Shown here one piece after another: positions 32,289-42,491 of a stretch of 64,000 nucleotides of DNA. The stretch's first letter is position 1. Each line of letters starts with the position of its first letter. A model generated the notes under the pieces. That model was not told where the DNA came from. It saw only the letters and a list, made by a program, of their open reading frames with translations, and made no database searches. The stretch is from Eukaryota sp. TZLM1-RC (lineage: Eukaryota; Metamonada: BaSk clade). The stretch spans positions 1,798,001 to 1,862,000 of the forward strand of contig JAUPSS010000001.1 of NCBI GenBank assembly GCA_040285825.1. Direction: 5' to 3'. Position numbers and translations under genes: made by a program.

Positions 32289-33578
32289 TTTTTGTTTCTC
32301 TACTAATTTTTATTCAACAAACAAATATGAAATTCACAATTAAAACTCCACATCCTCGAAACCTGCCCCCCCTACATCAAAACAATGTATTGCTAAAGAT
32401 TCAGAAAATTTCCCAAAAGAAGATAGTGAATCAGAAATTAGTTTTACCATTCCCTTAAAAATGGAAAATACAATCCTGTTTTGCCAGTAAACACGATTGA
32501 AAATTCTTCCAGTTCTTTCCTTTACAACTACAACAAAATCCTCAAGGAAAGCCATAGCAGCCTTACCTAGAGATCCAAGCAAAGAAAAAACAAATGGACA
32601 TAAATTATATCGGGCATGAGAATTTTCATTAACCGAGGAAATGGGTTTCGCATATTTAGCAATTTTATATTTTTCGCCTGCAAGAAGAGGATTATTTACA
32701 TCCGAGTTAATGAAATGTTCGTTAGAGGAATTACAAGGGTCAATAGACATGGCGTCCAAAATAGTAAAACTACCATTTAAACCAGGAACAACTAGATCAC
32801 CTCTAGTCAGACCCATAGAAGCTCTGTTGTAACGCGTACTATCAATATTGGGATCATCAAGAATTAATTTTGATAACAGCGGTTCTAAAAAGGAATCTAC
32901 ACGATATGATTTGCACATTACATAAATTTGGTCCCTGACGTTATTATGCACTTTGCTTCTAAACGTAATGAAATGTTTACAGTTCAAAAAGATGAGTAAA
33001 CAAAAGAGGTTTACCACATTTACAAGTTAAATGATTGGGCAAATTGTTTGGCCACAGAAAACAACGAAAACGCATGTTTAGAAGCCATTCATTGTCTTTT
33101 AACAAAAGTCCATAAACAGAGGGAACTTGAGTTACTAAAGCAGCAGCTGAACTATCACGAATATCCTTTAAAAAAATTACCGAAAGCGGGATTTTTAGTT
33201 TTGGCCAAGCCAAGTCTTACTTCATAATCCAAGCCTTCATATAATTAAACCAGATGGTGCTGAAGCTTTTTCAAGCAAAAACGTAAATTTGGAAGTGATC
33301 GAGTGGGAATTTCTTGAACATTTTGAGGAAAACACTGAATCCAGATATCACTAGGCAAATTATCTAATTCAAATTGCAGTTGATTCAAGTAAAAATTTGA
33401 TTCACCAAAGATCAGATGAACATCAAAAGGGGACCTTTGGAAAAATTCAAACACAAAATTTTTACCACCTCCCAAAAATGCTGCTTCACACAGAATCGAA
33501 GATTTGGTGAATCCAATTCCACCCAAATCTGCTGAACAAAATACATGACTTCGAATTAAAGATTCATTTACTTCTAAT
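32289..33578 (-). pseudogene. RLE-B element, 3' half (continues at 34138)
   Basis: The stop is at 32340. C-terminal domain, RLE segment (RGDLVVPG..ILDAMSID), Zn finger and post-RT run to VNESL. Frame breaks near 32987 and 33172, and a TAA interrupts at about 33245. RLE-D interrupts it at ATTTACTTCTAAT (33566-33578, repeated 34138-34150). Confidence 0.87.
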
Positions 33579-34137
33579 CCACTAGTACGTAAGCTGTCTT
33601 CAGATCAAACTGATGATTCCTTTGGTAAAAGAAGGGCAGATTTAGTAGCTCCAGGGATCGATGGTGTTCTCAATGTTGTAGACGTTGTCTCAGTGGATGT
33701 TTGCAAAAATTCTGCTGCTCGTTTAGTGTATTCCGCTGACTCGCCGTTATCTAACGCCGAAAAAAAGAAGATAAAAAAATATGAAGAACCTTTGGCACAG
33801 TTAGGTAGAGTGGAACATGTGAAATATCAGTTTGTGCCGTTTGCAATTTCTCTTTTTGGCAATATTGGACCTTCAGGCTTGCACTTTTTGGAAAATTTTA
33901 AAAAAGTGTTACTGAATAGGTCTGGTAAAACAATGAACTCCACTTTCTGGTTAAATAGAATTGTTTTTTGCATTTTCAAGTCTATTCCAACAATGATTTC
34001 AAAGGCACTTTTAGCTATTGGTGTAGAATATGAACGTAATGCTGTGAGTAGGTTCAGTAATAGTGACGCTTGTTTGGAGGATATTGAATTCTAGATGGTT
34101 ATTTTTATCTCAATAAATATTCCAGTTTTTAAAAAAA
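33579..34137 (+). mobile_element. 5'-truncated RLE-D insertion in RLE-B, 13-bp TSD
   Basis: An open frame runs from the first base (PLVRKLSSDQTDD) through the RLE segment to the stop at 34092-34094 (171 codons), then AATAAA and poly(A). ATTTACTTCTAAT flanks both sides. The left junction is shared with 22878, but only here does the right flank match, so this is the original insertion site. Confidence 0.9.
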
Positions 34138-36276
34138 ATTTACTTCTAATAAAGAAGAAAAAAATTTGACTCGAAGTTTGTTAAAAGATCTGCAAAAATT
34201 GAGAGATACCGAAGGGGAGTTGACCTTAAAATATGAGTGAATTTTCCAGAATAACAAATTTTTAAAATAAAAAATTTGATGTGTTTCTCAATGTCACATT
34301 CAGCAATAAAACTAAGATCCTTGTCAAACTTCTCCAATAAATTGTTTAACTGGGAATAAATTTCATCCAAATTGCCAAGCCAACATCCAAGAAACTTAAA
34401 AGCTTGTTGGTCATAATTGATAAAAAGGAATCTGAGCTCCACCAATCATCAAATATTGTTTTTCTCTACCAATCAAGAGACATTTAGATGGGTTCAAAGC
34501 TAAACCAATTTCTTTGTATTTCGCCGCAATGTCTTCAGAAACCCTAGAAATGCTTTCAAAAGAACCAATAATAGAAATGTCATCCATATAGGCAACAATA
34601 CGCAAATCAGGGAAATCTTGTTGTGTCATTTTAATAATATTATGAATAGCCAAACAAAACAGCAAAGGGCCAAGAGGATCACCTTGTTTCACACCAGAAG
34701 AAGATTCAAGGGTAAAGGAGTCAAAAATTAAGTCTGATTTTTTTCCATAAAATAAATAAAAATATGCAGAAAGTTCAGGAAAATCATGAAGAAGCACATC
34801 AAAAATACAATTACGTTTCACAGAATTGAAAGCATTTTTGAAATCCAAATTGAAAATATATTGATGTTGTTGACTATTGAAAAAAACATCTGAAGTCATT
34901 GAAGCAACAGAAGCACCTTCAACAGTTTTTTATACCAAATTGGAAAGGCTTCAAATAGTCCCTTGCTTTAGTAGAAATTCTGTTAAAAATAAGCGAAGAA
35001 AGCAATCTGGTTAATGACTCTCCAATGGCAATTGGTCTAACTCCATCAGGTTTGTCACCTTTACCAGGTTTAACTAAAGCAACTAAACGGGCAGCAGTCA
35101 ATTCAGGCGGAGGAACATAATTTAAACACATTAAATTTTGAAAATAGGAAGCAAGATCCTCAACAATTTCAGGAGCATTTTTACAGGCAGTTTTTAACAA
35201 ATCAAAGGAAATGCCTGAAGGACCAGCAGCTTTTCCTTTTGGTAATTTAGCAACGGCATTCAATACTTCTTGAGCCTGAAATGGATTTTCGAGCCAATAT
35301 TGACAAATAGAAGGCTTACTGGGGCAAAAATGTTCAGTTGGATGGAGGGATTTCAATTTTTCAACAGTTTCGAGATTGGTATCAGCCAGTTTTCCCGAAA
35401 AAATATTTTTTAATCCGCTTCCATATCTACCTCTCAAAAACAATTTTCTTGCCTGAAAAGATGAATTAGCTTTTCCCTGTTTTGGTTTGTAATTAATTTT
35501 CTTCTTATTCTTTTTGGCAAAGAATTTCCAAAATCTTGTTATGTTCCATTTGTTTAATTTCAATTGCGAAGAAAAAGAACGCATTTCCATTGACAAAGGA
35601 ACAGAACTGGCAGGACTCACCTCTACAGGAATTTTAACAGGTGTACGAAGAGAATCACTTGTTTGACAGTCATAACAAAACAATAGAGGGCGACCATTAG
35701 AAGAATTAGAGAGGAACTTTTTGCAAAAAGGACAACTATGTTTCAAGACATTATCCGTTGGATCAGGAGCAACAGTTTTTGGTAAATGAGTTTGATCAAT
35801 ATTTAAATCATAATTAACATCATCAGCAGAAACATTGGGAACAGGAGGAAGATTTAGTTCGGATGGCGTTTGCAAACTATTAACAATAGAAATATTGGTT
35901 TTCAGTCTCATTTTTCCGGTAATAATATCAGGACATTTTCTAATGTTATGACCAACCTTGCCACATTTGGAACAGGTATATCTTCTTTTTTGCACTTTTT
36001 CAGGCGTAATATCAGGGGCATCACTCGAAGGCAAAAAGTCTTTTTTAAAAATTTTCAAATTTTTTTGAGAAGATTTTCGAGCATAGCTTGAAGGGTGGGG
36101 AGAGTGGAGAAGTGAAGGGGATGAGCTGGATCTGATGGGTAGAATCTTTGCTTGGGCGTTCCAATCAGTATCAGAGTCACTGTCAGTCACTGGCATCGTT
36201 TTGGCAAAGACACAGTACGACTGTGACGCCGTGACAGAAAGTGAAATATGAGAGGGTTGACTAAGGGAGGGAGAAA
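34138..36276 (-). pseudogene. RLE-B element, 5' half with complete 5' end
   Basis: The 5' UTR begins at the T-run near 36276 and the ATG is at 36196 (MPVTDSDSDTDW). The zinc knuckle CSKCGKVGHNIRKC, second finger CPFCKK..CYDC, RT entry (KAAGPSGISF), NLDFKNAF, GVKQGDPLGP and YMDDIS follow. Frame breaks are at about 34927 (extra T), 34424 (extra A) and 34213 (one G lost). With 32289-33578 it gives a roughly 3.4-kb element, the best RLE-B reference here. Its 5' end abuts RLE-G with no TSD that I can find. Confidence 0.87.
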
Positions 36277-36428
36277 AAAAAATTCTGTTTTGGCAAAAAT
36301 TCTTGTCAAAAATTCTTCCAGTACGATGTTTCAACAAAATCATCCAAGAAAGATAAAGCAAGAACTCCAAGCGAGCCATGAAGGGAAACTGTAAATGGAC
36401 AGAGAACATAATGAGTATGCAATTCTGC
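36277..36428 (-). mobile_element. RLE-G C-terminal fragment
   Basis: The minus strand codes HTHYVLCPFTVSLHGSLGV through RTGRIFDKNFCQNRI. It is the same family as 49290-49660 and is truncated by the RLE-B 5' end. Confidence 0.75.
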
Positions 36429-37155
36429 ACGTCGTGGCATGGCCAAGCAAAAAAATCCCGCTTTTGCAAATTTTTTACTGGATGTTTGTGATAGTTCTGC
36501 CTCTTGTTTAATTAATCAAGTACCAAGAATTTATGGTTTGTTTCTCAATGTTTTTTAGTATCTATGCGTCTTCGATCCTTTATTTGGCCTGATAATCTTC
36601 CTCATGGATTAATTTGTAAATGTGGAAAGACTGTCATTCCAACCCATTGATTTAATTGTAATCGAATTATTACTTTTAAATCAAAAGTACATGAAGCAGT
36701 TCGTGATCAGCTCTATTGTATGTTTAAACCCTACAAGTTTGAATCTTTTTTAGAACCTTTGCTTTCAAATTTGGCTGATCAGTCTGACAGAAATTCTTTT
36801 GGTGACAGTCGTGGTGATGTCCTAGTTCCCGGACTTGATGGATCAATGGTCATTACTGATGTCAGATCTTCTGATGTCTCAAACAGCTCAAATGAAAAAC
36901 TGGCACAATCTTATAATTCACCTTTACGAAGAGCCGAAGAAGCGAAAATTATAAAGTACACAGAACAAATAAATAATCTGAATTCCAACTCACATACTCA
37001 ATACATTCTTTGTCCTTTTGCTTTTTCTTTATTTAAAAATTTGGGTAAAACTTCGTTATCTTTGTTGGACGATTTCTCATCTATTGTCAATAATAGAACT
37101 GGAAGAATATTTGACCGAACCTTTTGGCAAAACAGAATTGTATTTTCTATTTTTA
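36429..37155 (+). pseudogene. RLE-E element, first part
   Basis: Begins AKQKNPAFANFLLDVCDSS, breaks frame near 36550 and has a TGA at about 36650 in the Zn finger (CKCGKTVIPTH). It is then open from 36720: FESFLEPLLSNL, RLE segment RGDVLVPGLDGS..ITDVRSSD, and C-terminal domain to FWQNRIVFSIF. The LTR-gag array interrupts it at TTTA (37152-37155). It is more diverged from the other families and probably older. Confidence 0.83.
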
Positions 37156-37297
37156 TGATGCCGTTAGGCAAAAATACCAAAGAAGTAAAGAGAGAAAAAG
37201 AGGTTTATTAATAGAAATACTTGTTTTTGAACAAGTGCCACGTCATCATGTAAATTCTTCATCTGTCTAGCAAGTTAGTTAATCAGTAACAACAACA
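37156..37297 (-). repeat. LTR 1 of array
   Basis: 142 bp. It differs from the other three LTRs at about three positions (AAA for AGA, AAG for ACG, TGA for TCA contexts). In element orientation it is the outer 3' LTR, and the gag stop codon lies inside it. Confidence 0.85.
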
Positions 37298-38091
37298 CTA
37301 CTTCTTCCCATGTTCTTTCGACAGTTTCGTGAACCATTTAGCATAATGAAGAAAGGGGATTTGTGAGATAATTGAGGCACGTGGCGTAAATGATTGACTT
37401 CGTGCTTAACTTTTGAGGGGCAATCACGAGCTAGATGACCTTTCTGGTGACATTTGAAACATGTCCCTCCAGCCAAATTGCGAGACCTATGGGAAGAATG
37501 AGACTTCATACCAGCTTGACGCACAGAGTCGGTATTTTCAGAAACAGTCTTTGAAGACCTGTTCCAAGAAGCTACTCGCGTGCAATCAAGTAGTTCATCC
37601 TCTGCGGTATTTACCAATGTAGGAAAATCGGGGAATACCTCATCCCGAATTCGAGAAATCAGAGATTTCTGCAGTCCTAATGGAAGAATCCCCTTGGCGA
37701 ATCGGAGCATGAAGGCTGAGTCAGGCAGTTGCAGTCCGGAAGCCCTGCTTTTCGCCTGAAGAAAACGTCTCAGGTAGCAGGACATACGTTCACGGACGTC
37801 GCCCTTACGGACATCAACCTTCAACTCAGACATCACCAAGTTGAATTCCTCGTACGAGGAAAATGAGGTGGAGGATCTTAAATGATTTAGAAACACCTCA
37901 TCGGATGAATCGACCCCAGGTCTTGTGAGAACCAATGATTCTAACAAGAAGGGGTCAAGGAGGAGTTTTGCTGGAACAAGGTCCTTTTTCGGTGTAACAG
38001 AAGAGTACACCTTCCACTGTTGTAGGAACAACAGAACATCATACACTTCCATAGAAGCAAGGGACGGATGTAGTACGTGTGTAGATTTCAT
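37279..38091 (-). CDS. gag-like capsid/nucleocapsid protein, unit 1
   Basis: 270 residues from the ATG at 38091; an in-frame open stretch continues upstream into the LTR to 38139. The N-terminal two thirds is a helical gag-type segment (EVYDVLLFLQQWKVY, then YLRRFLQAKSRASG). A nucleocapsid knuckle follows, CFKCHQKGHLARDC (CX2CX4HX4C). The stop falls 19 nt inside the 3' LTR. Probably a Ty3/Gypsy-type gag; the family is inferred from layout only. Codon use is more GC-rich than in the RLE elements. Confidence 0.82.
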   Translation of the reverse strand: MKSTHVLHPSLASMEVYDVLLFLQQWKVYSSVTPKKDLVPAKLLLDPFLLESLVLTRPGVDSSDEVFLNHLRSSTSFSSYEEFNLVMSELKVDVRKGDVRERMSCYLRRFLQAKSRASGLQLPDSAFMLRFAKGILPLGLQKSLISRIRDEVFPDFPTLVNTAEDELLDCTRVASWNRSSKTVSENTDSVRQAGMKSHSSHRSRNLAGGTCFKCHQKGHLARDCPSKVKHEVNHLRHVPQLSHKSPFFIMLNGSRNCRKNMGRSSVVVTD

Positions 38092-38114
38092 CTGCAATGA
38101 GGGCCAATAATTAT

Positions 38115-38256
38115 TGATGCCGTTAGGCAGAAATACCAAAGAAGTACAGAGAGAAAAAGAGGTTTATTAATAGAAATACTTGTTTTTCAACAAGTGCCAC
38201 GTCATCATGTAAATTCTTCATCTGTCTAGCAAGTTAGTTAATCAGTAACAACAACA
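38115..38256 (-). repeat. LTR 2 of array
   Basis: 142 bp, TG..CA, identical to LTRs 3 and 4 by eye. It is shared by gag units 1 and 2. Confidence 0.85.
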
Positions 38257-39050
38257 CTACTTCTTCCCATGTTCTTTCGACAGTTTCGTGAACCATTTAG
38301 CATAATGAAGAAAGGGGATTTGTGAGATAATTGAGGCACGTGGCGTAAATGATTGACTTCGTGCTTAACTTTTGAGGGGCAATCACGAGCTAGATGACCT
38401 TTCTGGTGACATTTGAAACATGTCCCTCCAGCCAAATTGCGAGACCTATGGGAAGAATGAGACTTCATACCAGCTTGACGCACAGAGTCGGTATTTTCAG
38501 AAACAGTCTTTGAAGACCTGTTCCAAGAAGCTACTCGCGTGCAATCAAGTAGTTCATCCTCTGCGGTATTTACCAATGTAGGAAAATCGGGGAATACCTC
38601 ATCCCGAATTCGAGAAATCAGAGATTTCTGCAGTCCTAATGGAAGAATCCCCTTGGCGAATCGGAGCATGAAGGCTGAGTCAGGCAGTTGCAGTCCGGAA
38701 GCCCTGCTTTTCGCCTGAAGAAAACGTCTCAGGTAGCAGGACATACGTTCACGGACGTCGCCCTTACGGACATCAACCTTCAACTCAGACATCACCAAGT
38801 TGAATTCCTCGTACGAGGAAAATGAGGTGGAGGATCTTAAATGATTTAGAAACACCTCATCGGATGAATCGACCCCAGGTCTTGTGAGAACCAATGATTC
38901 TAACAAGAAGGGGTCAAGGAGGAGTTTTGCTGGAACAAGGTCCTTTTTCGGTGTAACAGAAGAGTACACCTTCCACTGTTGTAGGAACAACAGAACATCA
39001 TACACTTCCATAGAAGCAAGGGACGGATGTAGTACGTGTGTAGATTTCAT
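38238..39050 (-). CDS. gag-like protein, unit 2
   Basis: Same 270-residue protein as unit 1, 959 bp away, amino-acid identical by eye. Same knuckle and same stop within the LTR. Confidence 0.82.
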   Translation of the reverse strand: MKSTHVLHPSLASMEVYDVLLFLQQWKVYSSVTPKKDLVPAKLLLDPFLLESLVLTRPGVDSSDEVFLNHLRSSTSFSSYEEFNLVMSELKVDVRKGDVRERMSCYLRRFLQAKSRASGLQLPDSAFMLRFAKGILPLGLQKSLISRIRDEVFPDFPTLVNTAEDELLDCTRVASWNRSSKTVSENTDSVRQAGMKSHSSHRSRNLAGGTCFKCHQKGHLARDCPSKVKHEVNHLRHVPQLSHKSPFFIMLNGSRNCRKNMGRSSVVVTD

Positions 39051-39073
39051 CTGCAATGAGGGCCAATAATTAT

Positions 39074-39215
39074 TGATGCCGTTAGGCAGAAATACCAAAG
39101 AAGTACAGAGAGAAAAAGAGGTTTATTAATAGAAATACTTGTTTTTCAACAAGTGCCACGTCATCATGTAAATTCTTCATCTGTCTAGCAAGTTAGTTAA
39201 TCAGTAACAACAACA
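39074..39215 (-). repeat. LTR 3 of array
   Basis: 142 bp, TG..CA, shared by gag units 2 and 3. Confidence 0.85.
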
Positions 39216-40009
39216 CTACTTCTTCCCATGTTCTTTCGACAGTTTCGTGAACCATTTAGCATAATGAAGAAAGGGGATTTGTGAGATAATTGAGGCACGT
39301 GGCGTAAATGATTGACTTCGTGCTTAACTTTTGAGGGGCAATCACGAGCTAGATGACCTTTCTGGTGACATTTGAAACATGTCCCTCCAGCCAAATTGCG
39401 AGACCTATGGGAAGAATGAGACTTCATACCAGCTTGACGCACAGAGTCGGTATTTTCAGAAACAGTCTTTGAAGACCTGTTCCAAGAAGCTACTCGCGTG
39501 CAATCAAGTAGTTCATCCTCTGCGGTATTTACCAATGTAGGAAAATCGGGGAATACCTCATCCCGAATTCGAGAAATCAGAGATTTCTGCAGTCCTAATG
39601 GAAGAATCCCCTTGGCGAATCGGAGCATGAAGGCTGAGTCAGGCAGTTGCAGTCCGGAAGCCCTGCTTTTCGCCTGAAGAAAACGTCTCAGGTAGCAGGA
39701 CATACGTTCACGGACGTCGCCCTTACGGACATCAACCTTCAACTCAGACATCACTAAGTTGAATTCCTCGTACGAGGAAAACGAGGTGGAGGATCTTAAA
39801 TGATTTAGAAACACCTCATCGGATGAATCGACCCCAGGTCTTGTGAGAACCAATGATTCTAACAAGAAGGGGTCAAGGAGGAGTTTTGCTGGAACAAGGT
39901 CCTTTTTCGGTGTAACAGAAGAGTACACCTTCCACTGTTGTAGGAACAACAGAACATCATACACTTCCATAGAAGCAAGGGACGGATGTAGTACGTGTGT
40001 AGATTTCAT
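39197..40009 (-). CDS. gag-like protein, unit 3
   Basis: Same protein again. The DNA differs from unit 2 at only a couple of silent positions (for example near 39754 and 39781), so the multimer is recent or homogenised. Confidence 0.82.
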   Translation of the reverse strand: MKSTHVLHPSLASMEVYDVLLFLQQWKVYSSVTPKKDLVPAKLLLDPFLLESLVLTRPGVDSSDEVFLNHLRSSTSFSSYEEFNLVMSELKVDVRKGDVRERMSCYLRRFLQAKSRASGLQLPDSAFMLRFAKGILPLGLQKSLISRIRDEVFPDFPTLVNTAEDELLDCTRVASWNRSSKTVSENTDSVRQAGMKSHSSHRSRNLAGGTCFKCHQKGHLARDCPSKVKHEVNHLRHVPQLSHKSPFFIMLNGSRNCRKNMGRSSVVVTD

Positions 40010-40032
40010 CTGCAATGAGGGCCAATAATTAT

Positions 40033-40174
40033 TGATGCCGTTAGGCAGAAATACCAAAGAAGTACAGAGAGAAAAAGAGGTTTATTAATAGAAATACTTG
40101 TTTTTCAACAAGTGCCACGTCATCATGTAAATTCTTCATCTGTCTAGCAAGTTAGTTAATCAGTAACAACAACA
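40033..40174 (-). repeat. LTR 4 of array
   Basis: 142 bp, outer 5' LTR in element orientation. The TTTA target duplicate and the rest of RLE-E follow. Eight bases downstream of the LTR end, in element sense, lies TGGCCC, a possible but unproven primer-binding site. Confidence 0.82.
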
Positions 40175-40339
40175 TTTAAGGGAATGTATAGTCTTGTTTC
40201 TAGCTCGTTGTATCACCAGGAAATTTTTGTGAAGAAAAAGCTGTAGGTAAGTTTTCTATAGTAGATGTGGAGTATGAGGAGATTGATTTTTAGTTTTTTA
40301 TAATTTTGTTTGAATAAAATATGTTTCGAAAAAAAAATT
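40175..40339 (+). pseudogene. RLE-E element, 3' end
   Basis: Continues FSIF from 37155 as KGMYSLVSSSLYHQEIF to YEEIDF, stop at 40291-40293. A 3' UTR with AATAAA and an A-run ending about 40339 follows. Confidence 0.83.
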
Positions 40340-40638
40340 ACAAGGCCACTTAGTAGTCTCGCTTAGTATTGTCTTCTGTAATTTTTAACAGAGTTTCAAC
40401 AAAAGCTAAAGAATACTTTTCTCCTTTCCAGTATGGAATCAAAACTATAGATGGAGCTTCAGTTGCAGCTTTGACATCTGATTTATTTTTCAATTGTGAC
40501 GAAAATAATTGCATTTGTAATCTTGATTTCAAAAATGCTTTCAAATCAGTGAAAAAAGATTCAATTTGGAAAGAACTTAGGTCAAATTGTCGTTTTGATC
40601 GTCGTTTGTGGTTAAATTGTATTGTTTTTACTATTAAT
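40340..40638 (+). pseudogene. RLE-C RT fragment, diverged
   Basis: Codes SSVIFNRVSTKAKEYFSPFQ, GIKTIDGASVAALTSD and NLDFKNAF, then jumps to RFDRRLWLNCIVFTI of the C-terminal domain. It is a deletion derivative and more diverged than the other RLE-C copies. Confidence 0.75.
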
Positions 40639-40640
40639 TA

Positions 40641-41510
40641 CTATTGATGACCAGATTTTGATGTATGTTTAAAGCGTTGTGCAGCGCTAGTGAATTCTAT
40701 AGAGTCTCTACCATGGTTTGCTAAAGCATCCATAAGGGCTTTATGAGCAATCCTCATGTCATTTTCTTGAGCCTTGGATGATGAACTAGCCTGAGAAGTG
40801 ATATGAGGTACAGATGGGACTGTTTCAGTTCTATCAAAACAAACCTTGGAAAGTTGTTTTCCTGAAGGTAACATGATGGTTCGGATCCTTGAAGGAGGAG
40901 ATAAAGCCATTTTGCTGACTTTAGATATTGAAGGTAAGGTATCAGAAGCTCCTGAGGGTGGGACAACAAAAGAGTCAAGAATCGGAATTCTCACTAGCTG
41001 ATATGGGACCCTAAGGGAAGAAGATGAAACTTCTTGCTCTAATTGATTAGAAGAAAAAAGTAGAACTTCAGTTCTTCTTTGCGCGGATGAAGAAGGTAGA
41101 ATTTGTTGTTCCAGATGCTTTGAAGAAGGAGGAAGTTGAACTACCTCGCTTCTTTGAGTAGAAAAAGAAGGTGGTACTTCAGCACTTCTTTGCTGTGAGG
41201 TAGAAGGTGAGCTTCAGAAACCTCATCCTCTTCTTCGTACGGTAACATAGAGGGGCTTCTTTTTTCTGAAAAAATAGAATCCTGGGAAAGGGAACTTCCT
41301 ACCATGGGAGCAGAATCCTCAATAGGGGAACGTCATTTTATAGGTGTAGAATACTCTGGGAAAGGATCTTCGGGGAGCGCGGGAGCTTCGCCGGAAGGAT
41401 GGGGCGCGGAGGCTTGGTCTACTGTTAGTTGGGAAGAAGAGGGGCCAGTCTATTCTTCAAGGATTCTACGTTGAGCCAAGGGTGACCCAATACGTATCGA
41501 TGGTCGCTGC
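40641..41510 (-). pseudogene. Decayed gag-like ORF, N-terminal disordered region
   Basis: The minus strand is open from 41213 to the stop at 40641 (about 190 codons) and continues upstream with one frame break, a TAG and a TGA to about 41510. It is low-complexity and Ser/Pro/Gln/Glu-rich, with a loose repeat (QRSAEV, QRSEVV, QRRTEV). It then reads PSISKVSKMALSPPS and KALMDALANHGRDSIEF. Its GC-richness and position near the gag array suggest the N-terminal part of an LTR-element gag. That assignment is inference; no catalytic domain is seen. Confidence 0.45.
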
Positions 41511-41774
41511 TTGTTAGTGTTTGACAAAACCTTATAAACGTAATGAGATTTATTACAAAGACGAATTGTATTCTCTCTTCTTATACTCATAGATGCAATA
41601 CACAGCTATTTGAATGGCGTCATGAAAAAAAACAAAGGAAGAAATAGAATTTTTATTAACAGAATGAGAAAAAAAACAAAAAGACAAAACAAAAGATTCT
41701 AGACTTCGGACCAAAGCAAAATCATCTTCCTCCAAATGAAAACAAGAAAACAAAACTAAAAGAATATACTTTCA
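41511..41774. other. No gene recognised
   Basis: A-rich sequence with many A-runs, between the gag-like relic and the Fanzor relic. It may be the eroded upstream part of the latter, but no reading frame supports that. Confidence 0.4.
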
Positions 41775-42460
41775 AGAGGCTCACTGCTCCTCAAAGGAGA
41801 ATAGAAACTTTGAACAAAGACCATCAAAAATTCTGAAAGAATGGCAGAGAATAATGGACTATTCAAAACAAAACTGTAAAGGAGTGGGAGGAAGAATTAA
41901 AACAGTTTTCAAAAAACTCTAGATCATGAAGAATTCCTCAACTACTGCAAGGCAAAAAAACAACTTTCCTCTCCATGCTAGAGCTTTTTACTTTAATAAA
42001 GAATTGAGAGTCATGAAACTACGAAGATTCATGGTCACAGAGAGGTTTGAAACAAAATAAATGAATGAATTTGAAAACAAGTTTGGAGGTCCAGAAGATA
42101 ACATTGTAGTGATAGGTGATTGGAAACCAACCAATTTTAAACAACAAGCCCCTACAAAGAATGTTGGTTATCAAAAGATATTTAAAAAACGTAACTTCCG
42201 TCTAATGCTGCTGAACGAATATAGAACAAGTGGTCGATGTCATGCATGTGTACTCGAGGGAAAAGAAGACGAAAATGTAAACAAGAATCGAGTACCTAAC
42301 CCAAGAGCTTACAGAAAGACTCCAACAGTCCTTAGACATAGATTACCCGCTTGCAAGAAGTGTGGATGTCTATGGAATCGTAATGTCAATGCTTCTTAAT
42401 ATGATTCAGTATCTCAAAGGAAATGAAAGATCTCAAGTTTTGAAAAGATCTCGATTCATC
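41775..42460 (+). pseudogene. Fanzor (eukaryotic TnpB-like) nuclease relic, C-terminal half
   Basis: Fanzors are eukaryotic RNA-guided RuvC nucleases carried by transposons. Across three frames the relic reads LTAPQRRIETLNKDHQKF, VKEWEEELKQFSKNS, KTLDHEEFLNYCKAKK, ELRVMKLRRFMVTERFETK (TAA at 42058) and then KFGGPEDNIVVIGDW. After that come NEYRTSGRCHAC, CKKCGCLWNRNVNAS, a one-base shift at 42397, and NMIQYLKGNERSQVLKRS. The two CxxC pairs are the zinc ribbon. In the RuvC-III motif the usual WNRD is WNRN, so a catalytic Asp is lost. It ends about 30 bp before the Alba start codon. Confidence 0.82.
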
Positions 42461-42491
42461 TTACTATTTGACATTTTTTTGTTATTAGCCG

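Larger units (their letters stand above)
37156..40174 (-). mobile_element. LTR-gag-LTR-gag-LTR-gag-LTR tandem array (gag-only LTR element)
   Basis: Four 142-bp direct repeats beginning TG and ending CA (37156, 38115, 39074, 40033) alternate with three gag ORFs at an exact 959-bp period. TTTA (37152-37155, 40175-40178) is a 4-bp TSD, and the interrupted RLE-E ORF joins perfectly across it. On the minus strand a purine tract (GGGAAGAAGTAGTG) precedes each 3' LTR. No protease, RT, RNase H or integrase is present. The structure matches TR-GAG/TRIM-like elements multimerised through shared LTRs. Confidence 0.9.
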
